Source of the DNA: JAXLVB01 sp046329195
Lineage (GTDB): Bacteria; Bacteroidota; Bacteroidia; Cytophagales; Spirosomataceae
DNA: 64,000 bases
Assembly (NCBI GenBank): GCA_046329195.1
Contig: JAXLVB010000002.1
Coordinates: 930,001-994,000 of the forward strand
Direction: 5' to 3'
The translations under genes were made by a program, and so were the position numbers. The notes beneath the pieces were generated by a model. It saw only the letters and a program-made list of their open reading frames with translations, ran no database searches and was not told the DNA's origin. Positions 1-8,326 of the stretch are shown here, in pieces (the first letter of the stretch is position 1; each line of letters starts with the position of its first letter).

Positions 1-231
1 TCCTTCATATTGGTGACGATAATTTTTATTTCGTAAAACAGCCCAAGCTTCTTCAAGGGTTACTTTTTTCATTCGTTTTAGGATGGCATCGGGTACTTTG
101 GGGCGGCCATCTGCAAATCGTTCACCCTTCCATTCTCTGGTAAGATGTACTAAATACTCTTTAGAAATCTGTTGGGCTTTAAGTTGGCTTAGGCTTGTCA
201 TAAGCACTACCAAAAGGAGAATTTTTTTCAT
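1..231 (-). CDS. RraA-like family protein, N-terminal part (truncated by window edge)
   Basis: This reading frame starts at the ATG complementary to 229-231 and runs off the left edge, so only 77 residues are visible. It opens with a signal peptide (MKKILLLVVLMTSLSQLKAQ), so the product is probably exported. The following segment has the spacing WKGERFADGRPKV, then EEAWAVLRNKNY and HQYEG. I associate this with the N-terminal extension of secreted Bacteroidota proteins of the RraA/4-hydroxy-4-methyl-2-oxoglutarate aldolase-like superfamily. The catalytic part lies outside the window, so the assignment rests on family memory of the N-terminus only. It is on the same strand as susCD but separated from susD by 245 bp that contain a terminator, so it is probably a separate unit. 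Confidence 0.5.
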   Translation of the reverse strand, partial: MKKILLLVVLMTSLSQLKAQQISKEYLVHLTREWKGERFADGRPKVPDAILKRMKKVTLEEAWAVLRNKNYRHQYEG

Positions 232-476
232 TTTGAAAAGTTAGGTTTAAAAGTTTTTTCCACCATTTTAGCTTGTTAGCAACGAGTTATTTTACTATGT
301 CAACGCATGTATGCCCCCATAGTTCATCAAAACAAAGGAGGGCTGTAGGACTGGAACCTATTGCACAAGGCGATTGCCAGTAAAATTAAAAGCGGAACGT
401 GTGTCAGCAATGCTTCATCAATAAAAATAAAGGGCTACCAAACCTGATAGCCTTTATTAAACAAAAAAGTGTGCGT
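232..476. other. Intergenic region between susD and the RraA-like gene
   Basis: No gene is visible here. The region holds the susD terminator hairpin near its right end and presumably the promoter of the RraA-like gene. I found no good TAnnTTTG box on the minus strand. Confidence 0.5.
426..458 (-). terminator. Terminator after susD
   Basis: The arms are AATAAAGGGCTA (426-437) and TAGCCTTTATT (448-458). They pair with one bulged G. On the minus strand the hairpin is followed by a T-rich stretch, so it is a likely rho-independent terminator for the susCD transcript. Confidence 0.7.
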
Positions 477-2030
477 TTATTTATCCCAGAAAACTTTGGT
501 AGTTAGGTTATCTGCCCCCCCAATGCTGACGACCGCTTCTTGGTAGTTCTTATTATTTCTTGAGTTTTCTTCATTGGGGTAAGCAAATCGTCTCACAAAA
601 CCACCTTGCAAATTGTTGTTATAATTGTTTGATTGAAGCGTAGGAAAGTTGCTTCTTCTAAAATTTGCGAATGCCTCCCCGCCATTCCCCAAACTGGCTA
701 TCCAGTATTGAGTATTGATTTTTTCAAGAGCCTTATCCGTTGAAAAGGCAATAGCCGGACGATTCAAATAAGCGTTTTGGGCTGTTGCTGAGATAGCAGG
801 GTTAGGTACATTAGGATAGAGCGAATACTCATCCATAGAGGCTTTAACGCCAGCGTCATAGTATTCTTTGGCAGTTAGACCACCAGTGAGCCAACCTCTG
901 AATGCTGCTTCTGCCAATAGTAACTTAGTTTGTGCATTTGTAATATGGAAAACTGGGGCAATAGCACTTCCAAAAACCGTATAATTAAGTTGCGAGTAGT
1001 TCTGTCCCGTACCTTTGGTGCCACGATAATCAGCATATTTTAAGACACTTGTTTGGTCATAGCCAATTGGAAAACCGAATTGGTTGGCGGCTGTGGTGTC
1101 GGGTGTAAGTGCTAATACTTGATTGGGGTCTGAATATTTCCCCGAGATGTACTTCATTCGAGGATCTGAAGTTGATTTTAACTGATTGACAAAAGGTTCT
1201 GCCAAATAGTAAAAATAGGGATTGGTACCCCGAGGGCCAGCATTGAGAGGGTTTACATACGTAGCGTTGTATTGAATATACACGTTGTCGGCATTAGCGT
1301 CAATTACTCCACCTGAAAAAGCCTCTTGCACAATTTTTTTCGCCTTGGCTTCATCGAGTTTTGAATAGCGCATTCCCAAACGCAACAAAAGGGCATTACC
1401 CAATTTCTTCCATTTACCGATCTGAACTACGGCGGATGCCGATGTCCCAAAAAACATATCTTCCTTAACAGCATCTTTGGCTCCGTCCAAGGCAGCCGTA
1501 GCATTTTTGATTTCATTGTAGAGGTCTTCATAAATAACGGCACTTTTGTCGTATTTAGGGTAAAATATGGCATCAAGATATGCTTTACCTGCTTCTGAGT
1601 AAGGCACATCGCCATACGTATCTACCAACCCCATAAAAACATAGGCTTTCCAAATTCTTGCCATGTTGTACAGATTACTCTTGCTTGCATCAGACTTGGT
1701 TAAGCTCAAGATTTGAGTCAATAATTTGATGGGGTTATTATACGAATCATTCCAACGAGGTACATTGAAGTTATTGTTGTCTTCGTTAAAATTAAACCCA
1801 GCGGTAGCACCTGTATTATACGCATTAACAAATTGCTGAACTACGGTTTGTTCGCCTTCCCACGTACCAGCATGTGTTAGGCGTTGGGCGTTAGAAAACA
1901 ACAGACCGGGATTGATCGAGTTGATAGCATAAGGATTGGTATTTATTTCAACAAAACCTTTGTCGCAACTTGAAGCGATGGCTATAAAAGCACAAGCGAC
2001 GATGTATTTTCTTATATTCTTCATTTTCAT
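477..2030 (-). CDS. susD: SusD/RagB-family outer-membrane nutrient-binding lipoprotein
   Basis: This is a surface glycan-binding lipoprotein that works as the lid of the SusC transporter. The 517-residue product has a lipoprotein signal ending AIASSC, with the lipidated Cys at residue 22. It is followed by FVEINTNPYA, the opening of the SusD-like_2 subfamily. The rest is the expected helical TPR-like fold with aromatic-rich binding segments. Length is normal for the family. It begins 5 bp after the susC stop, so the two are co-transcribed. The presence of many hemicellulases downstream of the divergent neighbour suggests the ligand is a xylan-type oligosaccharide, but the sequence itself does not reveal the ligand. 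Confidence 0.93.
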   Translation of the reverse strand: MKMKNIRKYIVACAFIAIASSCDKGFVEINTNPYAINSINPGLLFSNAQRLTHAGTWEGEQTVVQQFVNAYNTGATAGFNFNEDNNNFNVPRWNDSYNNPIKLLTQILSLTKSDASKSNLYNMARIWKAYVFMGLVDTYGDVPYSEAGKAYLDAIFYPKYDKSAVIYEDLYNEIKNATAALDGAKDAVKEDMFFGTSASAVVQIGKWKKLGNALLLRLGMRYSKLDEAKAKKIVQEAFSGGVIDANADNVYIQYNATYVNPLNAGPRGTNPYFYYLAEPFVNQLKSTSDPRMKYISGKYSDPNQVLALTPDTTAANQFGFPIGYDQTSVLKYADYRGTKGTGQNYSQLNYTVFGSAIAPVFHITNAQTKLLLAEAAFRGWLTGGLTAKEYYDAGVKASMDEYSLYPNVPNPAISATAQNAYLNRPAIAFSTDKALEKINTQYWIASLGNGGEAFANFRRSNFPTLQSNNYNNNLQGGFVRRFAYPNEENSRNNKNYQEAVVSIGGADNLTTKVFWDK

Positions 2031-2035
2031 TTCAA

Positions 2036-5000
2036 TTAAAATTTGACATTCAGATTAAAACCGTAAGAACGTGTGGTTGGCAGCGAAGTTTGCTCATAAC
2101 CCGTTCTGAAATCACCCGACGAAGCAAAGGCTTCGGGGTCGAGGTCATCAATGTATTTCTTGATGATGAGCACGTTACGACACGTTGCAGATAATACCAA
2201 TCCTTTTACAAATTTTACTCTCGAACCTACAAGATTTGACATATCATACGTGAGCGTGATATTACGCAGCTTAATAAAATCAGATCTGAAAATGAATGGG
2301 TCGGCAATTTGTAAATTTCGGTAATCGGTGTAGAAAAGTTGAGGGTCAACACTGGCTGTGTTTTTCTGACCATCAGCCAATACACCAGGAAAAACCACTC
2401 CTCCTTCTCGCCCTACAAGTGACGCTTTGGTATGCCCTTGGCGCAAACCATTTAGTGCCGTAGATGAAAGAACTTTTCCTCCAGCCTTGTAGTCTATATG
2501 AACGAGCAAACTGAGGTTTTTGTAAGTGAAAGTATTATTCCAGCCTCCGGTAAATTTGGGCAAAGCACTTCCAAATAGTATATCGGCTCCATTGCTTGCC
2601 AATAAGCGTCCGTTGTTTTGAAGTACGATTTCGCCTTTATCGTTGTACCGATAGGTTTTAGCGGCAAGCTGGTTAAGTGGCTGACCAACTTCATATACTA
2701 AAGAGCCAATAAACTCATTTCCTCCAAATGAGCTGACAATAAGACGGTCTGTACCGGGTGCCAATGCCAATACTTTAGTGTTGTTCATGGCCGTATTGAA
2801 CGAGCTCCGCCAAGTAAAATTCGATTTTTTGATGGGCGTTACATCTAACAACATTTCAACACCTCGGTTTTGGAGAGAGCCCAAATTGAGTGGAGTACCC
2901 GAATAACCTGACGTATTTGATATTTCGACAGTTAGGATTTGGTTTCGGGTTTGTTTATCATATACTGCAACATCTACATTGACCCTGCTCTTGAGTAATT
3001 TTAATTCAATACCAATCTCTTTTTCACTCACATTAAAAGGTTTTAACAGCGGATTAGGGCTGTTAGCATTGTTTATTTGGCCAAGCGACAACCCATTAAA
3101 TGGGTTTTGGAGAATACCATAGGTTAATAATCCTGTAAAGGCCCCTATTCCATTCACACTTCCTACGTCGGCGTAGGATGCCCGTAGCTTTCCATAATTA
3201 AGCCAAGGAACATCTTTTAATACTTCTGAAAAAATAAAGCTACCACTTACCGATGGATAAAAAGAGCTATTTTGGGCAGGATTCAGTACCGAAAACCAAT
3301 CGTTTCGACCTGTTAGGTTTAAGAAAACCATGTCTTTGTACCCAAATTCGGCAAATCCATACAGTGAATTTACCTGCTCTTTGTTAATTCCATACGATTG
3401 CGACTTGGTGATACCATTTTCAATGGAATAGAGGTCTTTTACTGTAAAATCAGTTACACTCTGATTGAAGGTATTACTGTTGATTGTGAAAATATTACCC
3501 CCCAAACTTAAATCAGCCGAGAAATCTTTGAATTCTTTTTGGGCTCCCAATAAAAAATCCATATTCATTTGGCGGTTATTTCCTGTGTTTACACCATAGC
3601 TTCCGTTATAACCGGTGCCTGCACCGTTCAGAAGCGTAGATGTGCCTACACCCGTTGGGGTATTTTGCTCAAAAAGTGTAACACTATAATCCATATTTAC
3701 CCGACCTTGCAAATAAAGCCATTTGAAAATATCATATCGAACGGTAGCAGTACCCAGAAAACGATCTCTTCTATCAACAATAAACTGCCTATCCATAATA
3801 AAATAGGGATTGATAAGCGTAGTCTGGAAGCCAGAAGTCTGCCTTTCGGTACCATTAGGAGCTACTGCGCTTTGTTTTAATGCTTCCAGCCCTATACTGT
3901 TAGCTAAACGATACAAAAAATTGGGGGTTCCAATACCCTGTACCCCAACTTGTGGTGGGTTGTTATTTTTCTCATTAGTATAATTTATATTAAAAGACAC
4001 ATTCAATTTTTCGTTGATATTTTGATTGATACCAGCGTTAAAAATCTTTTTGAAATAACTGTTGTTTGGCGAAATACCCAAGGCTTCTTGGTTGGAAAAC
4101 GACAAACGGAAGCCTCCCTTGCCGTTTCCTCCAGAAAGGGCGATTGTATTGGTTATCGTTTGCCCGCTTCTATAAAAATCCTTGATACGAGTTGGATTTG
4201 GCAAATAAGGTCTCAACTGGTCATCGAATTGAACGGTTGGTACACCGTCGTATTTTTCGCCCCAGCCAAATTGCCCAGTAGTAATGGCCTGACCCTGATT
4301 GGCTGGTCTTTTTCCGGCCTGCCCTTGCCCGTACTCCATCTGGAAGTTAGAAAAATCCAAAACTTGATCGGAGGTAAAGTTTGAGGTATATTCTATTCCA
4401 AGTCCTTTATTAATGCTTCCGCTTTTAGTAGTGATAATCACTGCTCCATTAGCAGCTCTTGACCCGTAAATCGCTGCCGCAGTTGCCCCTTTCAATACAG
4501 TCATGCTTTCAATATCATCAGGGTTGATTTGCTGCATGTTGTCACCCAAATCCAGCGAATTATTACCATTTGCCCCACGTGCTCCTTGATCCATTGGCAG
4601 GCCATTTATCACAATTAGAGGCGAGTTATTTGCACCTGCAAAAGCAGATTGCCCTCGCAACCGAATTTTGGTACTCGAACCAGCACCAGATGAGGGTGGC
4701 GAAATATCAAGACCTGCAATCTTACCTTCCATGGAGGTCATAATATTGATACTTCGGTTTCTTTGAATTTCATCTACTTTTACCGTTTCGGCAGCATAGC
4801 CCAAACGCTTCGACTCTTTCTTGATACCTAAAGCCGTTATAACTATTTCACTGAGGTTTGTGGCATCTTCTTCTAAAACCACATTGATAGTTGTTTGATT
4901 ACCAATTTTGATTTCCTGTGTAGTTTGTCCTATAAAGCTGAAAACCAAAATCGAATTCTGTGGAGCATTTATGCTGTAGTTTCCTTTTGCATCCGAGGTG

Positions 5001-5158
5001 GTCCCATTGGTAGTGCCCTTTACTTGTATCGAAACACCTGGCAGCTCTTTTCCATCACTCTTAGAGGTAATTCTTCCTGTAATTTTTTGGGCAAATACTG
5101 CACTTGAAAGTAACCACAAGCACAATAATGCAAGTTTAGAGGGTAATTTTGGTAGCAT
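2036..5158 (-). CDS. susC: SusC/RagA-family TonB-dependent outer-membrane transporter
   Basis: This is a TonB-dependent beta-barrel that imports oligosaccharides with its SusD partner. I place the start at the ATG complementary to 5156-5158, giving 1040 residues. That start leads directly into a signal peptide (MLPKLPSKLALLCLWLLSSA), whereas the frame can be extended 12 codons upstream without adding anything useful. After the signal comes a carboxypeptidase-regulatory-like beta-sandwich (KITGRITSKSDGKELPGVSI to about residue 90). Then come the plug domain with the family signature IYGSRAANGAVIITTKSG and the long barrel. The final residue is Phe, as usual for outer-membrane proteins. Its promoter carries the shared palindromic operator, which suggests co-regulation with the large hydrolase operon. 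Confidence 0.95.
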   Translation of the reverse strand: MLPKLPSKLALLCLWLLSSAVFAQKITGRITSKSDGKELPGVSIQVKGTTNGTTSDAKGNYSINAPQNSILVFSFIGQTTQEIKIGNQTTINVVLEEDATNLSEIVITALGIKKESKRLGYAAETVKVDEIQRNRSINIMTSMEGKIAGLDISPPSSGAGSSTKIRLRGQSAFAGANNSPLIVINGLPMDQGARGANGNNSLDLGDNMQQINPDDIESMTVLKGATAAAIYGSRAANGAVIITTKSGSINKGLGIEYTSNFTSDQVLDFSNFQMEYGQGQAGKRPANQGQAITTGQFGWGEKYDGVPTVQFDDQLRPYLPNPTRIKDFYRSGQTITNTIALSGGNGKGGFRLSFSNQEALGISPNNSYFKKIFNAGINQNINEKLNVSFNINYTNEKNNNPPQVGVQGIGTPNFLYRLANSIGLEALKQSAVAPNGTERQTSGFQTTLINPYFIMDRQFIVDRRDRFLGTATVRYDIFKWLYLQGRVNMDYSVTLFEQNTPTGVGTSTLLNGAGTGYNGSYGVNTGNNRQMNMDFLLGAQKEFKDFSADLSLGGNIFTINSNTFNQSVTDFTVKDLYSIENGITKSQSYGINKEQVNSLYGFAEFGYKDMVFLNLTGRNDWFSVLNPAQNSSFYPSVSGSFIFSEVLKDVPWLNYGKLRASYADVGSVNGIGAFTGLLTYGILQNPFNGLSLGQINNANSPNPLLKPFNVSEKEIGIELKLLKSRVNVDVAVYDKQTRNQILTVEISNTSGYSGTPLNLGSLQNRGVEMLLDVTPIKKSNFTWRSSFNTAMNNTKVLALAPGTDRLIVSSFGGNEFIGSLVYEVGQPLNQLAAKTYRYNDKGEIVLQNNGRLLASNGADILFGSALPKFTGGWNNTFTYKNLSLLVHIDYKAGGKVLSSTALNGLRQGHTKASLVGREGGVVFPGVLADGQKNTASVDPQLFYTDYRNLQIADPFIFRSDFIKLRNITLTYDMSNLVGSRVKFVKGLVLSATCRNVLIIKKYIDDLDPEAFASSGDFRTGYEQTSLPTTRSYGFNLNVKF

Positions 5159-5222
5159 AATGGTAGAGGGTAAATGTGTTTTCGCAAAAAACAAACAAAA
5201 TTTCTTTGATTTTTAATAGAAC

Positions 5223-5239
5223 TGTGTAGATTTGACACA
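5223..5239. promoter_or_regulatory. Operator copy A (17-bp palindrome-like) upstream of susC
   Basis: The plus strand reads TGTGTAGATTTGACACA, with half sites TGTGT and ACACA. Its reverse complement differs at only two positions from operator copy B near 37.85 kb. It lies 12 bp downstream of the predicted susC -7 box, a position suited to repression. The regulator that binds it is not known. Confidence 0.6.
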
Positions 5240-5251
5240 ATTATATTATTG

Positions 5252-5259
5252 CAAAACTA
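5252..5259 (-). promoter_or_regulatory. Predicted -7 box of susC
   Basis: The minus strand reads TAGTTTTG, matching the Bacteroidota -7 form TAnnTTTG. A possible -33 TTG (complement of 5284-5286) lies 24 bp upstream, longer than the usual spacing of about 19. The box is plausible, the full promoter less certain. Confidence 0.4.
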
Positions 5260-5327
5260 CCTGCTAATACTTGATAAAACTTCCAAATTGTAACAGTGGT
5301 ATAGTTTGTAATTTTATAATATAAAAT

Positions 5328-6257
5328 ATGATTATTTTTTTTATCCATTTTAGGCAAAAGCGATTGAAAACGTTTGCAATACATAGTGAAGGTTCTGAAG
5401 AACTGAAACCTTTTCGGCATGTCGTTGAGTTTTCTAAAAGGAAAGTTCAATCAGTAAAGGCATCCTTAGAGGTATCCGAAAATCAGGGATTACGATTCAT
5501 ATTTATGCTTGAGGGAAGATTTGAATGGATTTTGGAAGGAGAAAAAATTACTGTCTATCCCAATGATTTATTGGTCATTTATCCAAAGCAACTTTTGGGA
5601 AGCCAAGCAGGAAATTTTGATAATGGGACTTTCTACTCACTTACTATCAAACCAGAATTGGTAGCGGACAGCCACTTGGTTTTGGGTGATTGGAGCAGTA
5701 TCTCAGAAAGTGAACAGTACCTGATTGGCAAAATGCTTTTGATAAATAAAAAATCTGAGTTGCAAAATTTCAAATCAATTAGTGGAATATTCAGAAAATT
5801 AGAATTTGAGTTATTTACTGGCGAAATCGGCTATCAAACTATTGTTAACCACCTGATTGATAAGCTGATCATTTATGTAACACGCCAATTGAATCAACAA
5901 GAAAACCAAAAAAGAACTTTTCCACAGACTTTTGAGAAATTTGACCAAATTTTGAGAGAAAATTTGTCGCATCCCTGGACCGTTGAAGAAATGGCAACGG
6001 TCATGGGCATTGGTACTACCACCTTGAATGAAAAAGTAAAGTCGTATTCAGGATTCACGCCCGTGCAATATTTTATGAGTATTCGTATTTCTGAATCTAT
6101 CAGGCTACTTAAATCAACAAATATGTCGCTTACGGACATTGCCATGGAAATGGGCTTTTATTCATCGCAACATTTTTCTTCGACATTCAAGAAGTTAACA
6201 GGCTATACGCCCAGTTTTTTTAGAAAAAAGCCCAACACCAGAGCATCTCAATCATAA
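5328..6257 (+). CDS. AraC-family transcriptional regulator
   Basis: This 309-residue regulator has a non-conserved N-terminal sensor half with beta-rich, cupin-like character (LRFIFMLEGRFEWILEGEKI, then VYPNDLLVIYPKQ). The C-terminal AraC double helix-turn-helix covers about residues 205-300 (WTVEEMATVMGIGTTTLNEKVK, then SLTDIAMEMGFYSSQHFSSTFKKLTGYTPS). The start is uncertain because the first 20 residues are poor in family features. The gene is divergent from susC and followed after 23 bp by gluconokinase, so it probably controls the gluconokinase unit and could also act on susC. It senses an unknown sugar-type ligand. Confidence 0.88.
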   Translation: MIIFFIHFRQKRLKTFAIHSEGSEELKPFRHVVEFSKRKVQSVKASLEVSENQGLRFIFMLEGRFEWILEGEKITVYPNDLLVIYPKQLLGSQAGNFDNGTFYSLTIKPELVADSHLVLGDWSSISESEQYLIGKMLLINKKSELQNFKSISGIFRKLEFELFTGEIGYQTIVNHLIDKLIIYVTRQLNQQENQKRTFPQTFEKFDQILRENLSHPWTVEEMATVMGIGTTTLNEKVKSYSGFTPVQYFMSIRISESIRLLKSTNMSLTDIAMEMGFYSSQHFSSTFKKLTGYTPSFFRKKPNTRASQS

Positions 6258-6280
6258 TGTAATCAATAAGGAGTAGTAGA

Positions 6281-7795
6281 ATGGAGCTTATTATCACAAT
6301 TGATATTGGAACAACAGCGGTTAGAATCATCGCCTTTGATTTGGAAGGCAATTCAAAAGGTTACAAAAAAGGAGCATATCCAACATTTCATGCTCAACCC
6401 GACTCCAGTGAGCAAGACCCTGAGCAGGTCTTTATCACGGTACTGTTTATGCTCAAAGGTCTATTAAATGAATTATTTAGTGACCCCAAAAATAGAGTAG
6501 TGGCCATCGTTTTTAGTTCATCTATGCACAGTGTTTTGCCCATAGACAAAACCGGAACACCGCTTGGTAATGCCATCATTTGGGCAGATAACCGTTCAAA
6601 AAAAGTGGCGGATGAGATAAAAAATTCAGATATGGGTCCCAAAATCTATGAAGCCACTGGTACGCCTATCCATGCGATGTCGCCCTTATCTAAAATTACC
6701 TGGATTCACAAGCAGCAACCAGAGCGCTTTGCTAAGGTTTATAAATTTATTTCTATTAAAGAATATGTCATTTACCAATTTACCAATGAATATGTGATAG
6801 ATTTTAGCTTGGCTTCTGCAACAGGGATGTTTAATATCAAACAATGTAAGTGGGAACAACAGGCATTAGACATCGCTGGCATTACCTCCAATTACTTATC
6901 TGACCCCTCTACAATTTATCATGACGGCTGTAAGATAAATCCTGAATTGGCTAAATCGTTGAGGCTTTCACGCAACACAAAAATTATCATCGGAAGCACT
7001 GATGGCTGTATGGCAACTATTGGTTCGGGCATTTTTGGCGATGGCCAAGCTACCCTTTCGCTCACATCCAGTGGTGCTGTTAGAGTACTTGGTGTTGAGC
7101 AAATTCATGACAAAAAACAACGCCTCTTTAATTATATATTAGACGAAAATCATATTATTTCTGGAGGCCCAACCAATAACGGGGGGGTAGTATTAGACTG
7201 GTACGCTCGTCAGTTCGGGAGTTTTAAAAGCGGCATTGATTTTGACGAAACTATGTTTGATATTTTCAATGAAGCCTTACATGTATCACCTGGGGCCAAT
7301 GGGTTAATTTTCCTTCCTTATCTATTAGGTGAAAGAGCCCCCATTTGGGATTCCAATGCTCGTGGTTCATATTTTGGTATCAACATCAGGCACGAACCTA
7401 AGCACTTTGCCAGAGCAACCATTGAAGGGATTATTTTTGAGCTGATGAGTATTAGTAAAGTCCTTGAAAACTACCGCTCCATCAAAGAACTATCGCTCAC
7501 AGGTACTATCGAGACCTTACCTCTCTGGTCTGAAATGATTACGGACATTTTTGGGTTAAAAGTGAGAGTACACCATGGTGTAAAAAATATTAACCTTGGC
7601 TCCGCATTGGTTGGACTAACGCAATTGGGGGTTTTTGAAAACATTGAAAGTGCAGTAAAGAGTATAAAGCCAAGTGAGGTATTAGTACCCAACACTTCCA
7701 ACCATAGATTGTACCAGAAATATTTTAAGTTGTTTATACGATTAACGCAGAAATTGAAGAGTGAATTCAAATTGCTCTCTGAATTAGAAAATTAG
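6281..7795 (+). CDS. gntK: Gluconokinase, FGGY family
   Basis: This cytoplasmic sugar kinase is predicted to phosphorylate gluconate to 6-phosphogluconate, feeding the pentose phosphate or Entner-Doudoroff route. The 504-residue FGGY protein starts with the ATP-fold phosphate loop IDIGTTAVRIIAFD. It then shows a run of signatures I associate with gluconokinase rather than xylulokinase: EQDPEQVF, FSSSMHSV, WADNRS, TGTPIHAMSPLSKITWI and DFSLASATGMFNI. The second domain has the GERAPIWDSNARGSYFG motif typical of FGGY kinases. It is the second gene after the AraC regulator and sits close to an SMP-30 lactonase and a PQQ dehydrogenase, which supports an aldonate role. A pentonate or xylulose substrate is less likely but not excluded. 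Confidence 0.82.
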   Translation: MELIITIDIGTTAVRIIAFDLEGNSKGYKKGAYPTFHAQPDSSEQDPEQVFITVLFMLKGLLNELFSDPKNRVVAIVFSSSMHSVLPIDKTGTPLGNAIIWADNRSKKVADEIKNSDMGPKIYEATGTPIHAMSPLSKITWIHKQQPERFAKVYKFISIKEYVIYQFTNEYVIDFSLASATGMFNIKQCKWEQQALDIAGITSNYLSDPSTIYHDGCKINPELAKSLRLSRNTKIIIGSTDGCMATIGSGIFGDGQATLSLTSSGAVRVLGVEQIHDKKQRLFNYILDENHIISGGPTNNGGVVLDWYARQFGSFKSGIDFDETMFDIFNEALHVSPGANGLIFLPYLLGERAPIWDSNARGSYFGINIRHEPKHFARATIEGIIFELMSISKVLENYRSIKELSLTGTIETLPLWSEMITDIFGLKVRVHHGVKNINLGSALVGLTQLGVFENIESAVKSIKPSEVLVPNTSNHRLYQKYFKLFIRLTQKLKSEFKLLSELEN

Positions 7796-7893
7796 AAACA
7801 GAAAATTTTCAAGTTTTTACGCAGGTAGAATATGTACAAAATATTAATTTTTTAGTATTTTATTTGTATTCACCTTTAAAACACTAAACGACT

Positions 7894-8238
7894 ATGAAGT
7901 ATTTACTAAGTTTTGCACTGCTTATCTGTAGTTTTGTTGCTATGGCCCAAAATCCAATTGATGGTAATTGGAAAGGTACTCGTGAGACACCAAATGGTAC
8001 TTTTGAGATTAATTATACGTTCAAAGTAGAAGGCGACAAACTGACTGGCACTTGGAAAACGCAATTTGGAGAAACAAAAATCGAAAACGGAAAAGTAGAT
8101 GGCAAGAAATTTTCGTACAGTATTTCGTTCAACGATATGACGATTAACAACACAGGCGAGCTTATTAACGAAAACGAAATAGTTACCAAAAACGAAAGAG
8201 GCGAAATGAAATTAACTCGTGTTAAAACTCAACCATAA
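7894..8238 (+). CDS. Small secreted beta-rich protein, paralogue of the 20235-20573 product
   Basis: This 114-residue product has a clear signal peptide (MKYLLSFALLICSFVAMAQ). The mature domain has about 95 residues of alternating beta strands: GNWKGTRETPNGTFEINYTF, TGTWKTQFGE, FSYSISFND. The pattern resembles a small beta-sandwich or half-barrel. I do not recognise a function. A very similar copy (roughly three quarters identical by eye in the mature part) lies in the minus-strand hydrolase operon. The two copies flank the locus core, which suggests a periplasmic or surface accessory role in glycan handling, but this is inference. A strong terminator follows it, and it may have its own promoter in the 98-bp gap upstream. 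Confidence 0.75.
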   Translation: MKYLLSFALLICSFVAMAQNPIDGNWKGTRETPNGTFEINYTFKVEGDKLTGTWKTQFGETKIENGKVDGKKFSYSISFNDMTINNTGELINENEIVTKNERGEMKLTRVKTQP

Positions 8239-8258
8239 TTTCGTTTGCTTATAGCTTC

Positions 8259-8296
8259 AAAACCTCAAATATGGCTTATTTCATATTTGAGGTTTT
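8259..8296 (+). terminator. Rho-independent terminator
   Basis: A perfect 15-bp stem (AAAACCTCAAATATG at 8259-8273 with its complement at 8282-8296) encloses an 8-base loop and runs into T-rich sequence. It ends the transcript of the small secreted protein and probably most of the AraC-gluconokinase unit. Confidence 0.85.
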
Positions 8297-8326
8297 TGTT
8301 TAAAACTTAACTAACATCTTTTAAAA

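Noticed and set aside
6281..7795. Xylulokinase
   Set aside because: Signatures TGTPIHAMSPLSKITWI, WADNRS and EQDPEQVF fit gluconokinase better, although xylulokinase is the expected gene for a xylan locus.
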